A stretch of 64,000 bases of DNA, taken from the NCBI GenBank assembly GCA_020086605.1, contig JACBWW010000007.1, forward strand, positions 23,272,956 through 23,336,955, given 5' to 3'. Shown here one piece after another: positions 42,466 to 53,495 of the stretch (positions are counted from its first letter, which is position 1; every line of letters begins with the position of its first letter). The translations under genes and the position numbers were made by a program. Source of the DNA: Lanius collurio (Eukaryota > Chordata > Aves > Passeriformes > Laniidae). The notes under the pieces are model-generated. The model had not been told where the DNA came from, ran no database searches, and saw only the letters and a list, made by a program, of their open reading frames with translations.

Positions 42466-42550
42466 TAAATGCATATATCTATACATCTATCTATAATATA
42501 TGTATATATCTATACATGTGTCTATATTGAGAGATACGCGCATATGTGTA
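42466..42550. repeat. TA/CTAT-rich simple repeat
   Basis: Degenerate run of ATATAT, CTATAC, CTATCTATA and TGTATATATC words, ending at a CGCGCATATGTGTATG transition. Confidence 0.8.
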
Positions 42551-44740
42551 TGGATGTATAACTTCTTTGAATCATCTGTTGGATATGAGTGACAGTGAAG
42601 GTTACTTCAAAATATATTCTGGAAGTTTTTTTAATTTGGGCAATGCTTTAATATACAATTTTTGCATGCAAATTTTCAGAGGGGCTTTCTGTGTTTTTCT
42701 TCCTTTGCATATTCTTTCACACATGCATTACCACCCTCTTTCTTTTATTTTTAAATAAATGTAGAAGAAATAGAGAGAGAGACTAACTGTTCAGAAAAAG
42801 TATTCCACCTCACGTTTTGGATGCTTTGTCCTCGCTTGGTTTGCTGTTACATCTAAAGATGTAGATGTACCCCTATGTCAGGAGACAGGAAAACTCTGAA
42901 AATGGCAAGGGGAAAGGAGCAGGGAATTGTATTGGACTTAATCAAAAGCTTTTTTATGGAATTGATAACAACTGTTTTAGCCTAAATTAGGATTACTCTT
43001 GCAAATATTTAATTACTGAGAATGACACAAGAACCCATTCACATTCCTTATATAGTTTCGCTGCAAAACTATAGCTTTTTGCCAGATTTTAGGTACTTCA
43101 TTCCCATATTTCCTTGGCAGATAGATCTGCCAGTGGTGACTAACGTAGCATGAAGTAATTTGAATGCCATGAATATAATTGTCTGAGAGATAGTACCAAA
43201 TATCTTTGTATAGGATGATGACTCCTTTGGTGTTCTATAGAAAGGAATGCTGTTTGTTTTCTTAAAGGGGGGGTAAGAAGAAAGACCAAATTAAGTACTC
43301 ATTTAAAAAAACTGGTTTTTTTCTTCTTTTTAGAAAAATCACCCAGTTCTAATCATGAGCTCCCACAGCTGGGTGAGTTCAAATCTGCAGTGACAAATAC
43401 ATATAACAGCTTCCGGAATGAAAAAGTTACATTGTCAATTCCTTTTTATTTGAGGCCCCCGTGGGTAACTGCAGCCTCATGGTAGTTTTTAGCCTCCTTT
43501 TTTTCCTGCCAAGGATTCAGAAGACTAACAAAATCCAAAAAATGTTTTTGATGTATTGAATAAATGATACAGCAGTTTCTTTGCAGTGGCTTTTTGCACA
43601 CCCAGTTAATTACATTATATGTTGTTCTTCTAGTGTATTTTAATTTACTGAACGCAAGGTGAACTGCAAAAAACCCCATGGATTGGGAAGACTTTTGTTC
43701 CCCCAGCCTATACAGATTTACTAAAAAAAATTTGTAAATGAAGTCTTGGTATGTCTCGCCTACTGTTACGGTAAAGGAGGGGAGGTGAGAAAGCTGAGAA
43801 CTATGAAGCTGTTTGGGTTTTATAAGCAGACAAACAAGGGCACCTGTGCTGTCACTACAAATTCCTGACATTTTCTCAACATGGAGTAAAACAAATAATG
43901 TGTGAGTGGCTGAGGACATTCCAAATACTGAACCCCTCCTAGCTGATTTGCACGGCTGGCATGGGGCAACAGTGTTTGTAACTGGCCCTCTATTTCTGTA
44001 GGGCAAACAAGTGCAGGATGGTTTGGTTTATTTGTCTTTGAAACAATCTCAGGGCACCTTGTGAGCCGTACCTCGCAGTATGTGCAGTGCCCGAGCGTGC
44101 TGCTTGTTTGAGAATGCCAATGAATTGTGCATTTGACCTTTAGGCTTGTGCAGGTTTACATTTTATCTCAGGGCTGCAGCCTTTCTGCATTTCCTTAGCT
44201 TTGCATCCTTGGCATTTCTTGTAGCCGGTGACACTGGGATTCAGCCAAATTTCTGGTTATAGGCAAGGTTTAAAATGACTGACAGTAGTTTGGACCTGCT
44301 TCAACTTTGGAAAAGTGAATTTAGACTATTTTAAAAACAAAGTTTTGAACAATACAAAGGGTTTGCAGCACTGTGGTGAATGGAGGGAGAAGAGTTTTAT
44401 TTTGATAGCTGCTGTTCAGTGTCGTTACATTGACTAGTTCCCAAACTCTTGTATTTGTACCTTGAAACGTGATCTGCAGCTTTCTGTAGAAACTAAAGTG
44501 ACTGAAAAGGGAATATATTTTTTTTAAAAATCTTTAATATAAATGTTCACTACAACAGTTTTCACTCAGAAAATTAGGGCTGACAATGTGCAGCAGTAAG
44601 AGTTAAAAAAACCAAATGCTGGTGCTTTGGCATTTTTTTTCTGTCTTTGTAGATTCAGCTCATTGCTGACTGAAGCCACTGACTTATCTGTCCTTTTACT
44701 TTTGAAAAACTGGGATTTCTTGTCTAAACACAGGTTTTAT

Positions 44741-45262
44741 TAGGGTGGGACTCCACCTTGAGTACTGCATCCAGCTCTGGCATCCCCAGCACAGGAAGGA
44801 CATCAACCTGTTGGAGTGAGTCCAAAGGAGGCCACCAAGATGATCAGAGGGATGAATTTTCACTTTCTTATGTGAAAATGCTAAGGGAATTGGGAATGTT
44901 CAGCCTGGAGAAGGGAAAGCTTTGGGGTGACCCCTTTGCAGTGTTCCAGGACCTGAAAGGAGTCTATAAGAAGCTGGAGAGAGACTATTTTCGCGGGTGT
45001 GTAGTGCCAGGACAAGGGGGAATGGCTTCAAATTGAAAAGAGGGTAGGTCTAGATTAGATGCTAGCAAAAGATTCTTTGCTCTGAGGGTGGTGAGACACT
45101 GGAACAGATTGCCCAGAGAAGTTGTGGATGGTGCATACTCTAAAAGCATTCAAGCCAGGTTGGATGGCGCTCTGAGCGACCTGATCTAATGGAAGGTGTC
45201 CCTGCCTTCGTCAGAAGGGCTGGAACAAGATGATCTTCCAATGCCAACTATTCTTTGATTTA
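44741..45262 (+). mobile_element. CR1 LINE 3'-end fragment, sense, about 520 bp
   Basis: Sense CR1 3' region recognisable across its length: GAGTACTGCATCCAGCTCTG, AGGAGGCCACCAAGATGATC, TTCAGCCTGGAGAAGGGAAA, GACAAGGGGGAATGGCTTCA, GATTAGATGCTAGC, GAACAGATTGCCCAGAGAAG and AAGCCAGGTTGGATGGCGCT, closing with a diverged TGATCTTCCAATGCCAACTA / TTCTTTGATT terminus. 5' truncated, with frame breaks; not coding. The ORF at 44758-45036 lies wholly inside it. Confidence 0.93.
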
Positions 45263-45534
45263 TTCCATGAATTATTTCCCGTCACAGCAGATACAGACGA
45301 ACAGTGGGAGACACTGCATTTGCAAGGACTGGCCTCTAATGCCAACTTCTGGTTAGATAGGGAGCCCTGGCTTGTCAATAATTACCGCTGATGTGGAGCA
45401 CAATCCTGCAGTCCTAGGGCTGCAGCCTCCAGGAGAAAAACTACTCCCGTGTGACGTTCCGTGGTCATAGGAGAGTGTGCCACTCTGCCAGCCTGAGGAA
45501 GGCTCAGGTGGGCTGAGAAATCATCCTAGGAAGA

Positions 45535-45617
45535 GGAGGTGGCGGTCGGGAGTGACGGTGGCGGCCGGAGCCGCGGCGTCCCTGCGCACGGCAGCCGGCA
45601 GGGGGCGGGGCAGGGAA
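45535..45617. other. Short very GC-rich block abutting an ambiguous base
   Basis: GGAGGTGGCGGTCGGGAGTG, ACGGTGGCGGCCGGAGCCGC and the run to GGGGGCGGGGCAGGGAA form an abrupt GC/CpG-rich segment that ends at N (45618), after which the sequence is AT-rich again. It could be a small CpG island edge or a misassembled or collapsed GC-rich segment. Confidence 0.5.
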
Positions 45618-48080
45618 NGATCTCATTCTGTCACTCAGAAGTAATACAGAGGTATTACATTAGAATATAAATACTCAGCTTCCAGCTTCTTTAGTAGCCT
45701 GAAAAATATTTCTGTTTTGAATCTTTTAATCCTTTCTATCTACTCCTTCTATCCATTTGCTGAGTTTTGGAATCAATATTTATGTTGCAGCCCCCTTTTT
45801 AGAAAAAATTGTTTCTTGAAGTGCAGGACAGATTCTCACCATTTAATTATAATTACTATCAGAAAGTATTGTTGACTATGCATGGTGAATTCATTTTTAG
45901 TTATGTTGTGAACTTCCCAACAAAAGCAGGTGTCTGTGTGATTCCACCTTCTGGGTATCCCACCAGTATTTTTAGGCTGTTCAGACTATTATGTTGAAAA
46001 AAGAGACCCTCTCAAAAATACTGTGTGTCCACAAATACAGAAAATTGAACAGAACTTGTAAATTCTTGTTCACTTGACTTGCCTTTTGCCACAACTCAGT
46101 TCAGTCTGTTCCTCCCCTTGCTTGGCTGCTCAGGAAGATGAAAGTGGTGGTGGATATTGTAGCACAGAAAATGCCGTCTGAAAATGATATTCATGTAGCG
46201 AGGAACTATCTTATGAAGATCTTGAGAAGTTCTATGAGGTACAGTAATGACTTTACATGTGCATCCCTTCTGTTTCTTCCCAGTGATTAGACTCCTCCTA
46301 TCATTTGTCAAGCCCAAAGTGTCGCAGAAGCCCTCTTCCCAACCTTATTTTCCTTATGCTCCAAACGCTGCTTGTATTGTGCTAGTTTCCTAGTCTTGTG
46401 TTTCTTTAGTGGTACATCATAGAAAAGTAATTGTCTCATAAAAGATAAACCTTTTTAGCCGAATTGATGCTTAGGAGGTCTGTTGAATTTGCCTTAACAG
46501 GTATTTGTGGTTTGCTGAATTGGTGTCTGTACTGTTTAAAGGTGAGCAGTGGGGGGAAAAAGACATCTGATGTTCTGTGCAGCTGAACAGTGGAATGATA
46601 ATTTTTTCCATACCTGCACACAGACTTGGAGCCAGCAAGGACGCTCTGGAGCCCATCATCGAATGGCTGAGCAGAATCTTTTGTACTTGTTTGCACTAAG
46701 AGTACTGGGGCTCCTCCACTCTCAGCATGTCATATCCTACCGTGAATGAACAGCTAGAGATGCTCTGCTTAACCATTTTCTCTTTTGTCATGGTGGGAAG
46801 AGTAGGCTTTTGTTTATGGAAACAATTACTTCTTTTTTAGTGACAGTAATGATGCTGCACTTTGTAGTGGAATTACAGTTTCCCTGTAGAATTGTTACAC
46901 TCCTTTTGTAATCCTGCATGCAGAGTTTGGAAAAGTAATTCATCACTGATTTCTTCACATCTTCCCGAATGTGCTGTGAAAAGCTATGTACTCAGAGTCG
47001 ACCTGTTTTGAAGATACTGGCTTTAGTTTTGGTCTCTAAATGCCGTGATTGTCCAAGGGCAGGATGAATTACCTTCAAAGAAGATCCTGCTTCATTCCCA
47101 GGTTACTGGTCTAGACAAATGTCCTGTACTTGGCATCCTGCTCACTAAAACAGAAGTAGCTGGATTCCACCCAGAACGCTTATTTAACCTTAGGGGAAAA
47201 AGAATGCACTTATTTCATGAGTGCTGAGAGGTGTAACAAACAGCAAGTCCTTGGAAGACAGTGCAAGCTGTAGTTCCTAATTCCTGAGCAGAAGGAAGGG
47301 GGTAGAGGAGTATGGAGCAATTTTGCAAAACAGTTTTTAAGGTGCAAAGCTCTAACAACAATTTACTGATGCACTTCTTAGAAGGGATTTCTTCAGTTAC
47401 ATGACCAGGAACATCTGGAGGTGACTTCCAAGTAGATATTTGGGTACTTGCATTATTTGCTGATGAGATGTATTCTTTAAAAAACAAACCTAGAGAACAC
47501 CAAAACAAACAAAACTTCCCTGCGGGGATCCACCGCAACATTTCTGGGGTGCCAAACATTTCAAGAGCTGAAGCAGAACTTGCTTGGGGTCAATATGATT
47601 GCATGTATCACTAACTTGTATGGAACAATGTACATGGCTTTAATTGTTCCTGTCATTAACTGTTTTCTTTCTAGATCTTCTCATATGCACCTACCTGTAG
47701 TAAAATCTTACCAAAGCCTTACTGTTGTCAAGTTATAAAAGAATTCTAAGTCTCATATTAGCTTTAACTATTAAAGTTCTGGATATGTCAGGACTTTAAA
47801 ATTTATCAGTCTCTGTTCCTTGTAAAACCATCCACCTCACCACCCATAAAAAAATATGATAAAAATACTGGCATTTCACTGCATCTCAAGCATTTGAAAC
47901 AAATGGTGATGTCTTTTCAAAACTGGCATGCATATAGAAAGTTCTGCTGTCATTTAAAATCATTATACCTCTGTCCTATCTGTGAAATATTATACTGCTG
48001 CCCTGGTAGATTTTTTGCTGTATAGCACCTTATTGAACTGTTTGCATTAAACTAGCACCCTTTGCCTCTGTTGTTTTCAG

Positions 48081-48212
48081 AAGGAATGACCTAGCCTGCA
48101 GGCCGCACTCCTGGCACGCAACCAAATTTACCGAAAGTCAACCCGAGGCAGCCACGTCACACCTTCCCCCGTCTAATGCCTGCGCCTCCTGGCACTCGCG
48201 CTATCATGCAAG
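48081..48212 (+). CDS. SHROOM2: SHROOM2 exon 3, short post-PDZ linker exon
   Basis: Seen: acceptor TTGTTTTCAG ends at 48080 and donor GTGAGT starts at 48213. Joined to the PDZ exon, the split codon AG|A gives Arg, then RNDLACRPHSWHATKF, TESQPEAATSHLPPSNACAS and WHSRYHA. The last two bases AG form Ser with the T that opens the large exon. Known: human SHROOM2 has RPHSWHATKF at the same place, directly after the KLVVKR end of the PDZ domain, so the match is strong although no long ORF marks it. The 132 nt are exactly 44 codons with phase 2 on both sides, so skipping this exon would keep the reading frame. Its base composition (many CpG and CCCCCG) contrasts with the AT-rich intron around it. 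Inferred role: flexible linker between the PDZ domain and the Ser-rich central region; no catalytic or folded domain is visible. Confidence 0.93.
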
Positions 48213-49902
48213 GTGAGTCCCTGCTTAAGTTACACACCTTCAGCTCTAACAGCAAGGCAGTAATAACAGAGGTCATGTTGTTGAGTGGGGTTTTTTTAAA
48301 AACCAATGCAGAATCGTGGTATTATCGCTCTTTGGAGTTGCCTGTCCTTTCAGTGCGTGAAGGGGGAGTTTGGGAATTTTGACGTATGGCTGAGTGGATT
48401 TCTGAAACAGTTTGTGATATGTGCATGTGATTGAAAGGTAAGAAACTAGCTTTAAAGGCAATCACAAGGTTATGCTTCTTGCTCCTCATTTCCTTTCAAT
48501 GTCCGCTGGTAAAACCCTAAGGCAAACTAACCATCAAAATTAACATTTGTAAAGTGAAATAGGAAGGGGAGAAAAAAATTGAAAAATATGTTTCAGACAA
48601 TTAAAACGACTTTTTCTAAAGAGAGGGTGCAGAGTGCTTTACTGTTGCCTTTTAAGGTATTACTGGTTTGGTTAAACTGCCTTTCTGTAATCCTTCTCTA
48701 CATCTGTGATCTTGCTTGTGTAGAGGTAATAAGACCAATGATTTTTTCAGTTGCTGTTTAAAACACCTTAATATCTGTTAGGTCACATTCAACACTAATG
48801 GAGAAAGGCTGACATCCAGACAGTTTTAGCTGTGAAACACTAAACCTTTAGGTAATGCCTGTTTGTGTCTGGTTACAGGTTCCTGTTTGTTCCTGCTCCT
48901 AGGTGACATTCTTTATCATTTTCATGAAAGCTTTTCTTGGTTCTTGGGGGTTTTTTTGGGGGGTGGGAGAGGAAAGGGGTGGGTTTTTTTTTGTCTTTTT
49001 TTACTTTTTACCTCTCAGTTCCCATTGGGCCATAGTTACACTGAGCATTAAAGAACATGAGTCTGGTGTGCAGTTCTGGTTTGGGAAGCAGACTTTGGTT
49101 TTCTATACTTAGTGCTGTACATTCTCCATCATTACTTCTTGAGGTTAATATTTTGTGGTAGTCAAAACAAAAGCACATTAATACTTCAGTGTTTTATTTT
49201 TCATCTAATTCTTGCAGTTGTTTTTACATTGTTTTCTTTCTACTGTTTTTAAACTAAATTGCTGTCTGCCGTTGAAGAAAGTTGACATTAGGCAGAAAGG
49301 GGGTTTTTTAAATGTTTTTTGTAGTACTTTATTAGTAGAATTTTTAGAAACTCTTTGATTACAATTTCTGCTGTTTTACACTGATTTAAAGTTCTTATCT
49401 AAATATCATGTAGATGGATTGGTTTAGATTTGTGGATTTTAAGACAGTAAAAGTCCTTGTACATAGAAACAAAATTCAGAAATTTGTAAAAACTCCCAAA
49501 GAGTTCCTCATTGCAATGCTATAGCTAAAGAGTATTTCTACTATTAATGAGTATTCTACAGTAAGCTGTAAATCATTATGTGCTTCCTATTCTTCCTGGT
49601 GGTTGTCCTTGTACCTTGTGAAAGTAAAATACTACTAGATGTGTCTCAAGGTGTGTTTTGATAGGACCTAGGTGTGTCCCAATACTTAGAAAAGAAAACA
49701 AAAATTGGTTCAATGCCAGTTAGAAATGAGGTTTGGTCAGGAAATTGTGGGTCTAAAGGAAGAGGGGGATGGGAATTGAGCAATCCCCTCCACTCGCAGA
49801 TCCGAAATAGCCACAACTGCTGACAGACACTAATATTAATAAAAAATACAGATTCTTTCTCAGATGCCACTGAAATATTTAGTGGCCTTAGTGCAGTGTA
49901 AT

Positions 49903-49965
49903 GCTGCAGTTCCCTGGTCGCTGCAGTTCCCTGGTCGCTGCGGTTCCCTGGTCACTGCAGTCCTG
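49903..49965. repeat. 17-bp minisatellite, three full units plus a part
   Basis: Unit GCTGCAGTTCCCTGGTC at 49903-49919, 49920-49936 and 49937-49953 (one A-to-G change), then a partial ACTGCAGTCCTG. It lies in intron. Confidence 0.93.
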
Positions 49966-51784
49966 AACCCCTGGGCTGCCTGTGCTGCTCACTTGAAAGG
50001 TGATGTATTTGGGAGATTTGTCAGCCCTAGTGTCTGTTGTCCAAGACATTTTCAGTGGCAGAGCTGCTTTTACAATGCCACTGCTGGAGGGGGCCCAGCA
50101 TTCCCACAATGGCAGCCCAAGGATTTGAGTATTTTGGGGATCTCAGTTGCAGAGTGGGCTTCTTTGGGCTTGCTGATCTGCAAAAAGAGGTGGGCAGCCT
50201 CAGAGATTCCCCACTTTACAAGTACAATTCACAAAAACTCAGCTGACGGGAAAGCACAGCAATCAGTACCTGAAAGCAGCAGTATGCAAGGAGATAATGG
50301 AAATAGCCTGAGGAGAGGATATTTCTAGCCCAAGCACCCTATCCCTGGGCTATTTCTGGAATTCCATGTCCTTCCCTGAGCTAAGCGTTTGAGATTGGTA
50401 TTCAAAGCCTAAAATCTCTTCTGAATGTGCCTGCCTGCATTCCCTCTGTGAGTGTGAAAATCCACCAAATCACTTGTAAAACATGAAGAGTTAATGGGGG
50501 GGCGGGGGGAGGGAAGGTGGCATTTTTTTGTGTTGGTGGAATGGGGCACAGCTGGCCAAAACAGCCCCATGAAGACTGTTCATACTACCTCCTGCTAGGT
50601 TAAGGTATGGGCAGTTTCATTTGCTTTGGGTTGGTTGGTTTTGGTGGCGCTTTTTTTTTGCCAGCCTGATGAATTCATACCTTTGGGAAGGTGGATGAAG
50701 CCAGAGGAAGACAGACCAGAAGAGGCTGTACCAGTATATAGAAGAGAGGGTAGCCCTCTACATCCAGCACTATATATATGGGGTTTTTATCATGTGACTT
50801 TAATGCAAAAGCTGTAAGCTATCTTGGGAGCACTGGGTTAGGTCTAGATGCCTCTCATCAAGGCTAGAGAGCTAGAACTTGTAAAGCTTTTAGTGCCTTC
50901 ATTTCCCTCTGTCAGTCTTCTGTGAAAAAGACAGAAGTCTCACCTTAACAACATGGTGCAGACTTTTTTCCTCGCCCATCCTAAACTTAGGCTGGGTGCA
51001 CTTTTCTGGGAGGTGTGTAAGTGAACTGTCTTAAGTTACTGAAAGTTTAAACCCTGCGGGTTTTTTTGCAGTAGGATATACCAAAACAGAGGAGCCTTTG
51101 GGTTTTTTTCTGTGCCCCTGGTTGTGCAAATGAACCCAACAACCTGTTCTTCTTTGTTCTGGTCTTACAGGTGTGGCTGTGGGACAAGCATGCTTTGGGA
51201 AGGTTATCTAAACTGAGGTTTTGGGGCAGTTAGGGTCAGATCCATCTGATTTGTAATCCCATGCAGTTGCTGAGATGACATCATTCCTGTAAGGGCCCAG
51301 GAGCAGAAGCTCATGCCCCAGGGTTGGGAGGGGTGCTTACTGGCCTATGTGGCCAAGCAATGGTGTTTGTAGATTATTCCTGGACTTCACCTGCCAAACT
51401 GTGACCAGCAGTGTCGGCGCTGTTATGAATCCACTCTGAAAAAGCCATTGAGAGAAGGATATCCTGGGTTGCCAGCCAGGCTCAGGCAGAGAACTGGCTT
51501 TTGGACTCTCTTCCATGTCAGGGTTCACAGGAGGATTGCCCTGCAGTGTAGGACCACAGGAGGCCGTTCTTTGCAGTAACATGCCATTAGAAACTTTCCT
51601 GCCCTTCCTTTATAGTGTTTGCTGCTTCTGCTGGGTTTCCCTTTGGCATTTTCTAGCGGGGCTTTGACTTCTTATGCTGATGATTTCTGTTCCACATTTG
51701 ATACCAGCAGATGTACATGAGACCTGTAAATTGAGGCTTTCCTGTGCAAGTAGCATCTTTTTTTAAATTAATGCCAAGTATCTG

Positions 51785-51838
51785 GTTGGATTTTATGATC
51801 TTAAAGGTCTTTTCTGCCCTTAATGGTTCTATGATCTC
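51785..51838 (+). mobile_element. Short CR1 3'-terminal remnant, sense
   Basis: GATTTTATGATCTTAAAGGT followed by CTTTTCTGCCC and GGTTCTATGATC resembles the last ~50 bp of CR1 (gatcttwaaggtcccttccaacc...ttctatgattc). The upstream CR1 body is not evident, so this is a very truncated copy. Confidence 0.6.
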
Positions 51839-53495
51839 CTTAGAGCTGAAGGAGGTGGGGATGTCAACAATTCTTAGTAGTATCTGACTTACGTTATTCT
51901 TTGACAAAAGAAATCCTAGTAATGACAGAGGTACTTTTTACATGAAACTCAGTAACAGCCTAAGATGACAATTAAGACCTTTTTAAGGATTCAGCAAGAT
52001 GTTTTAAATGCTGAAAATAAACAAATGAAAGAACATAAAACCCCACAAGAGGAGGCCACTGCTAGTGTATCTTGTTAATAAAATGCTTTTAGAAAATAAG
52101 CATAAAGCATATCTTCTCTTATTTCATACAAATTGTTTTTGCCCATGTTGTATAAGGAAAGAAGTTTAAAATGCTGTAGTAGTAGAGGGGGAAAAGAGCA
52201 ATTCTCTTAGTACTGAATTCCAAAGAACTGCTGAATTGACCTTTACAATATTTTTGACAGAAGAAAAGATCTGTATCAGTCTTTGTATTTTTTATGTGGA
52301 CTAATCTAATTTCATTGCTAGCTTTCACAGGTCTTTTTACAGCACAGGATTTGATAGATGCTTCTTATAATTATAGCTACAGGGAAGTGAATAATTCTGG
52401 GATTTCTACCAAGGGGCTTTGCATGCAAGGGCAAGAATTTGAATTTGGTATATAAAAACAGGAGGAGCTGCCAGTGAAGTTCAAATAGGGAGATGTGATG
52501 AGAATAACTGAAAAGACTGTCATCTCAGCATTAATGTTTTGGACTGAGAGGGGGTGGATGCTGTGAGAGAGAAAAGAAATGAAAGAAAATGAAACAAAAC
52601 TCATGAGGTAGGAAAGCAACAGAAGCAGCAAGATTTTGGGATAGTGTCCTTGGCAAAAGACATGAAGAAAGTACAGTGTCAAAGATCTTTTTATAGAGGA
52701 AAGAGGGGTAGGAAAAACTGGTGGCAGTAAGGATTCTGGAAGGAAAGTCAGAAGTTTGTTTGTCAATGCAGAGTTTATGTTGCTTTGGCATCTCCTCCTG
52801 AACTTTTTCTGCCAATGTTGTGGAACTGTGTGGAATTGAATGTTGTTTTAAGAGTGTCAGCCTGAGAGTGGTTTGAAACCAGACTGTTAAGGTGCAGGTG
52901 GTATTTGAGACAAATGTATTTAGTGCATCTCTGCTTAGAAGTTAAAACATCAAATGAATCGGCAGATGTGGATATAACTTTATAGGAGTAAGCTAATGAC
53001 AAGGGAATAACATCATGGGCTGAAGAAGTTTAGAGTCTCGTTTCAGAGATGAAGAGAGGAAGTACATGACTTTAATAGCTGGAAGAATCGGAGTGCCTGG
53101 AAAATAAGCTGAAAAATAAGTTAGTGTTTGTCCTGGGAAAGAGGGAGCTAATGGAGCTCAAACTAATTTTTTCTAAAAGCTAAGTCAGCAAAATCAGCAA
53201 TTTGCAGAGGGAAAAGGAAGCCTTCAAGGAGATAAATGCATATTATACTTACTGGCAAACTCGCATGGGAAGCTGAGTTAGTTACTAAGGTTTCAAGCTC
53301 TGAATCAGTGGCAGAGTATAAAGTTGGAGCCCTGACTTTGTGTTCAAACTTTCAATTTTTTTAGATTGTCTTTAACTGCTGTGCAGATGGATCTTAACCA
53401 GTATTATTAAAATGGGTGGTTACAATTATGTTGTAGCATTTTTTGAGTGGTGTATTTATTCTGACACTTTTTTTTTTCTTTGTTTGCTTCAATAG

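Larger units (their letters stand above)
48213..53495 (+). other. SHROOM2: SHROOM2 intron between exon 3 and the large exon (about 5.3 kb)
   Basis: Begins with GTGAGT and ends in a long T-rich tract plus AATAG. It contains a 17-bp tandem repeat (49903-49965), G-rich and T-rich low-complexity patches around 48940-49010 and 50496-50520, and a short remnant of a CR1 3' end (51785-51838). No other coding sequence was recognised. Confidence 0.85.

Noticed and set aside
53443..53495. Upstream in-frame ATG extending the large SHROOM2 ORF to 53443 (MSGVFILTLFFFFVCF...), resembling a signal peptide.
   Set aside because: The hydrophobic string is the translated polypyrimidine tract before the AATAG acceptor; the exon joins in frame to 48212 and matches SHROOM2 from the junction on.
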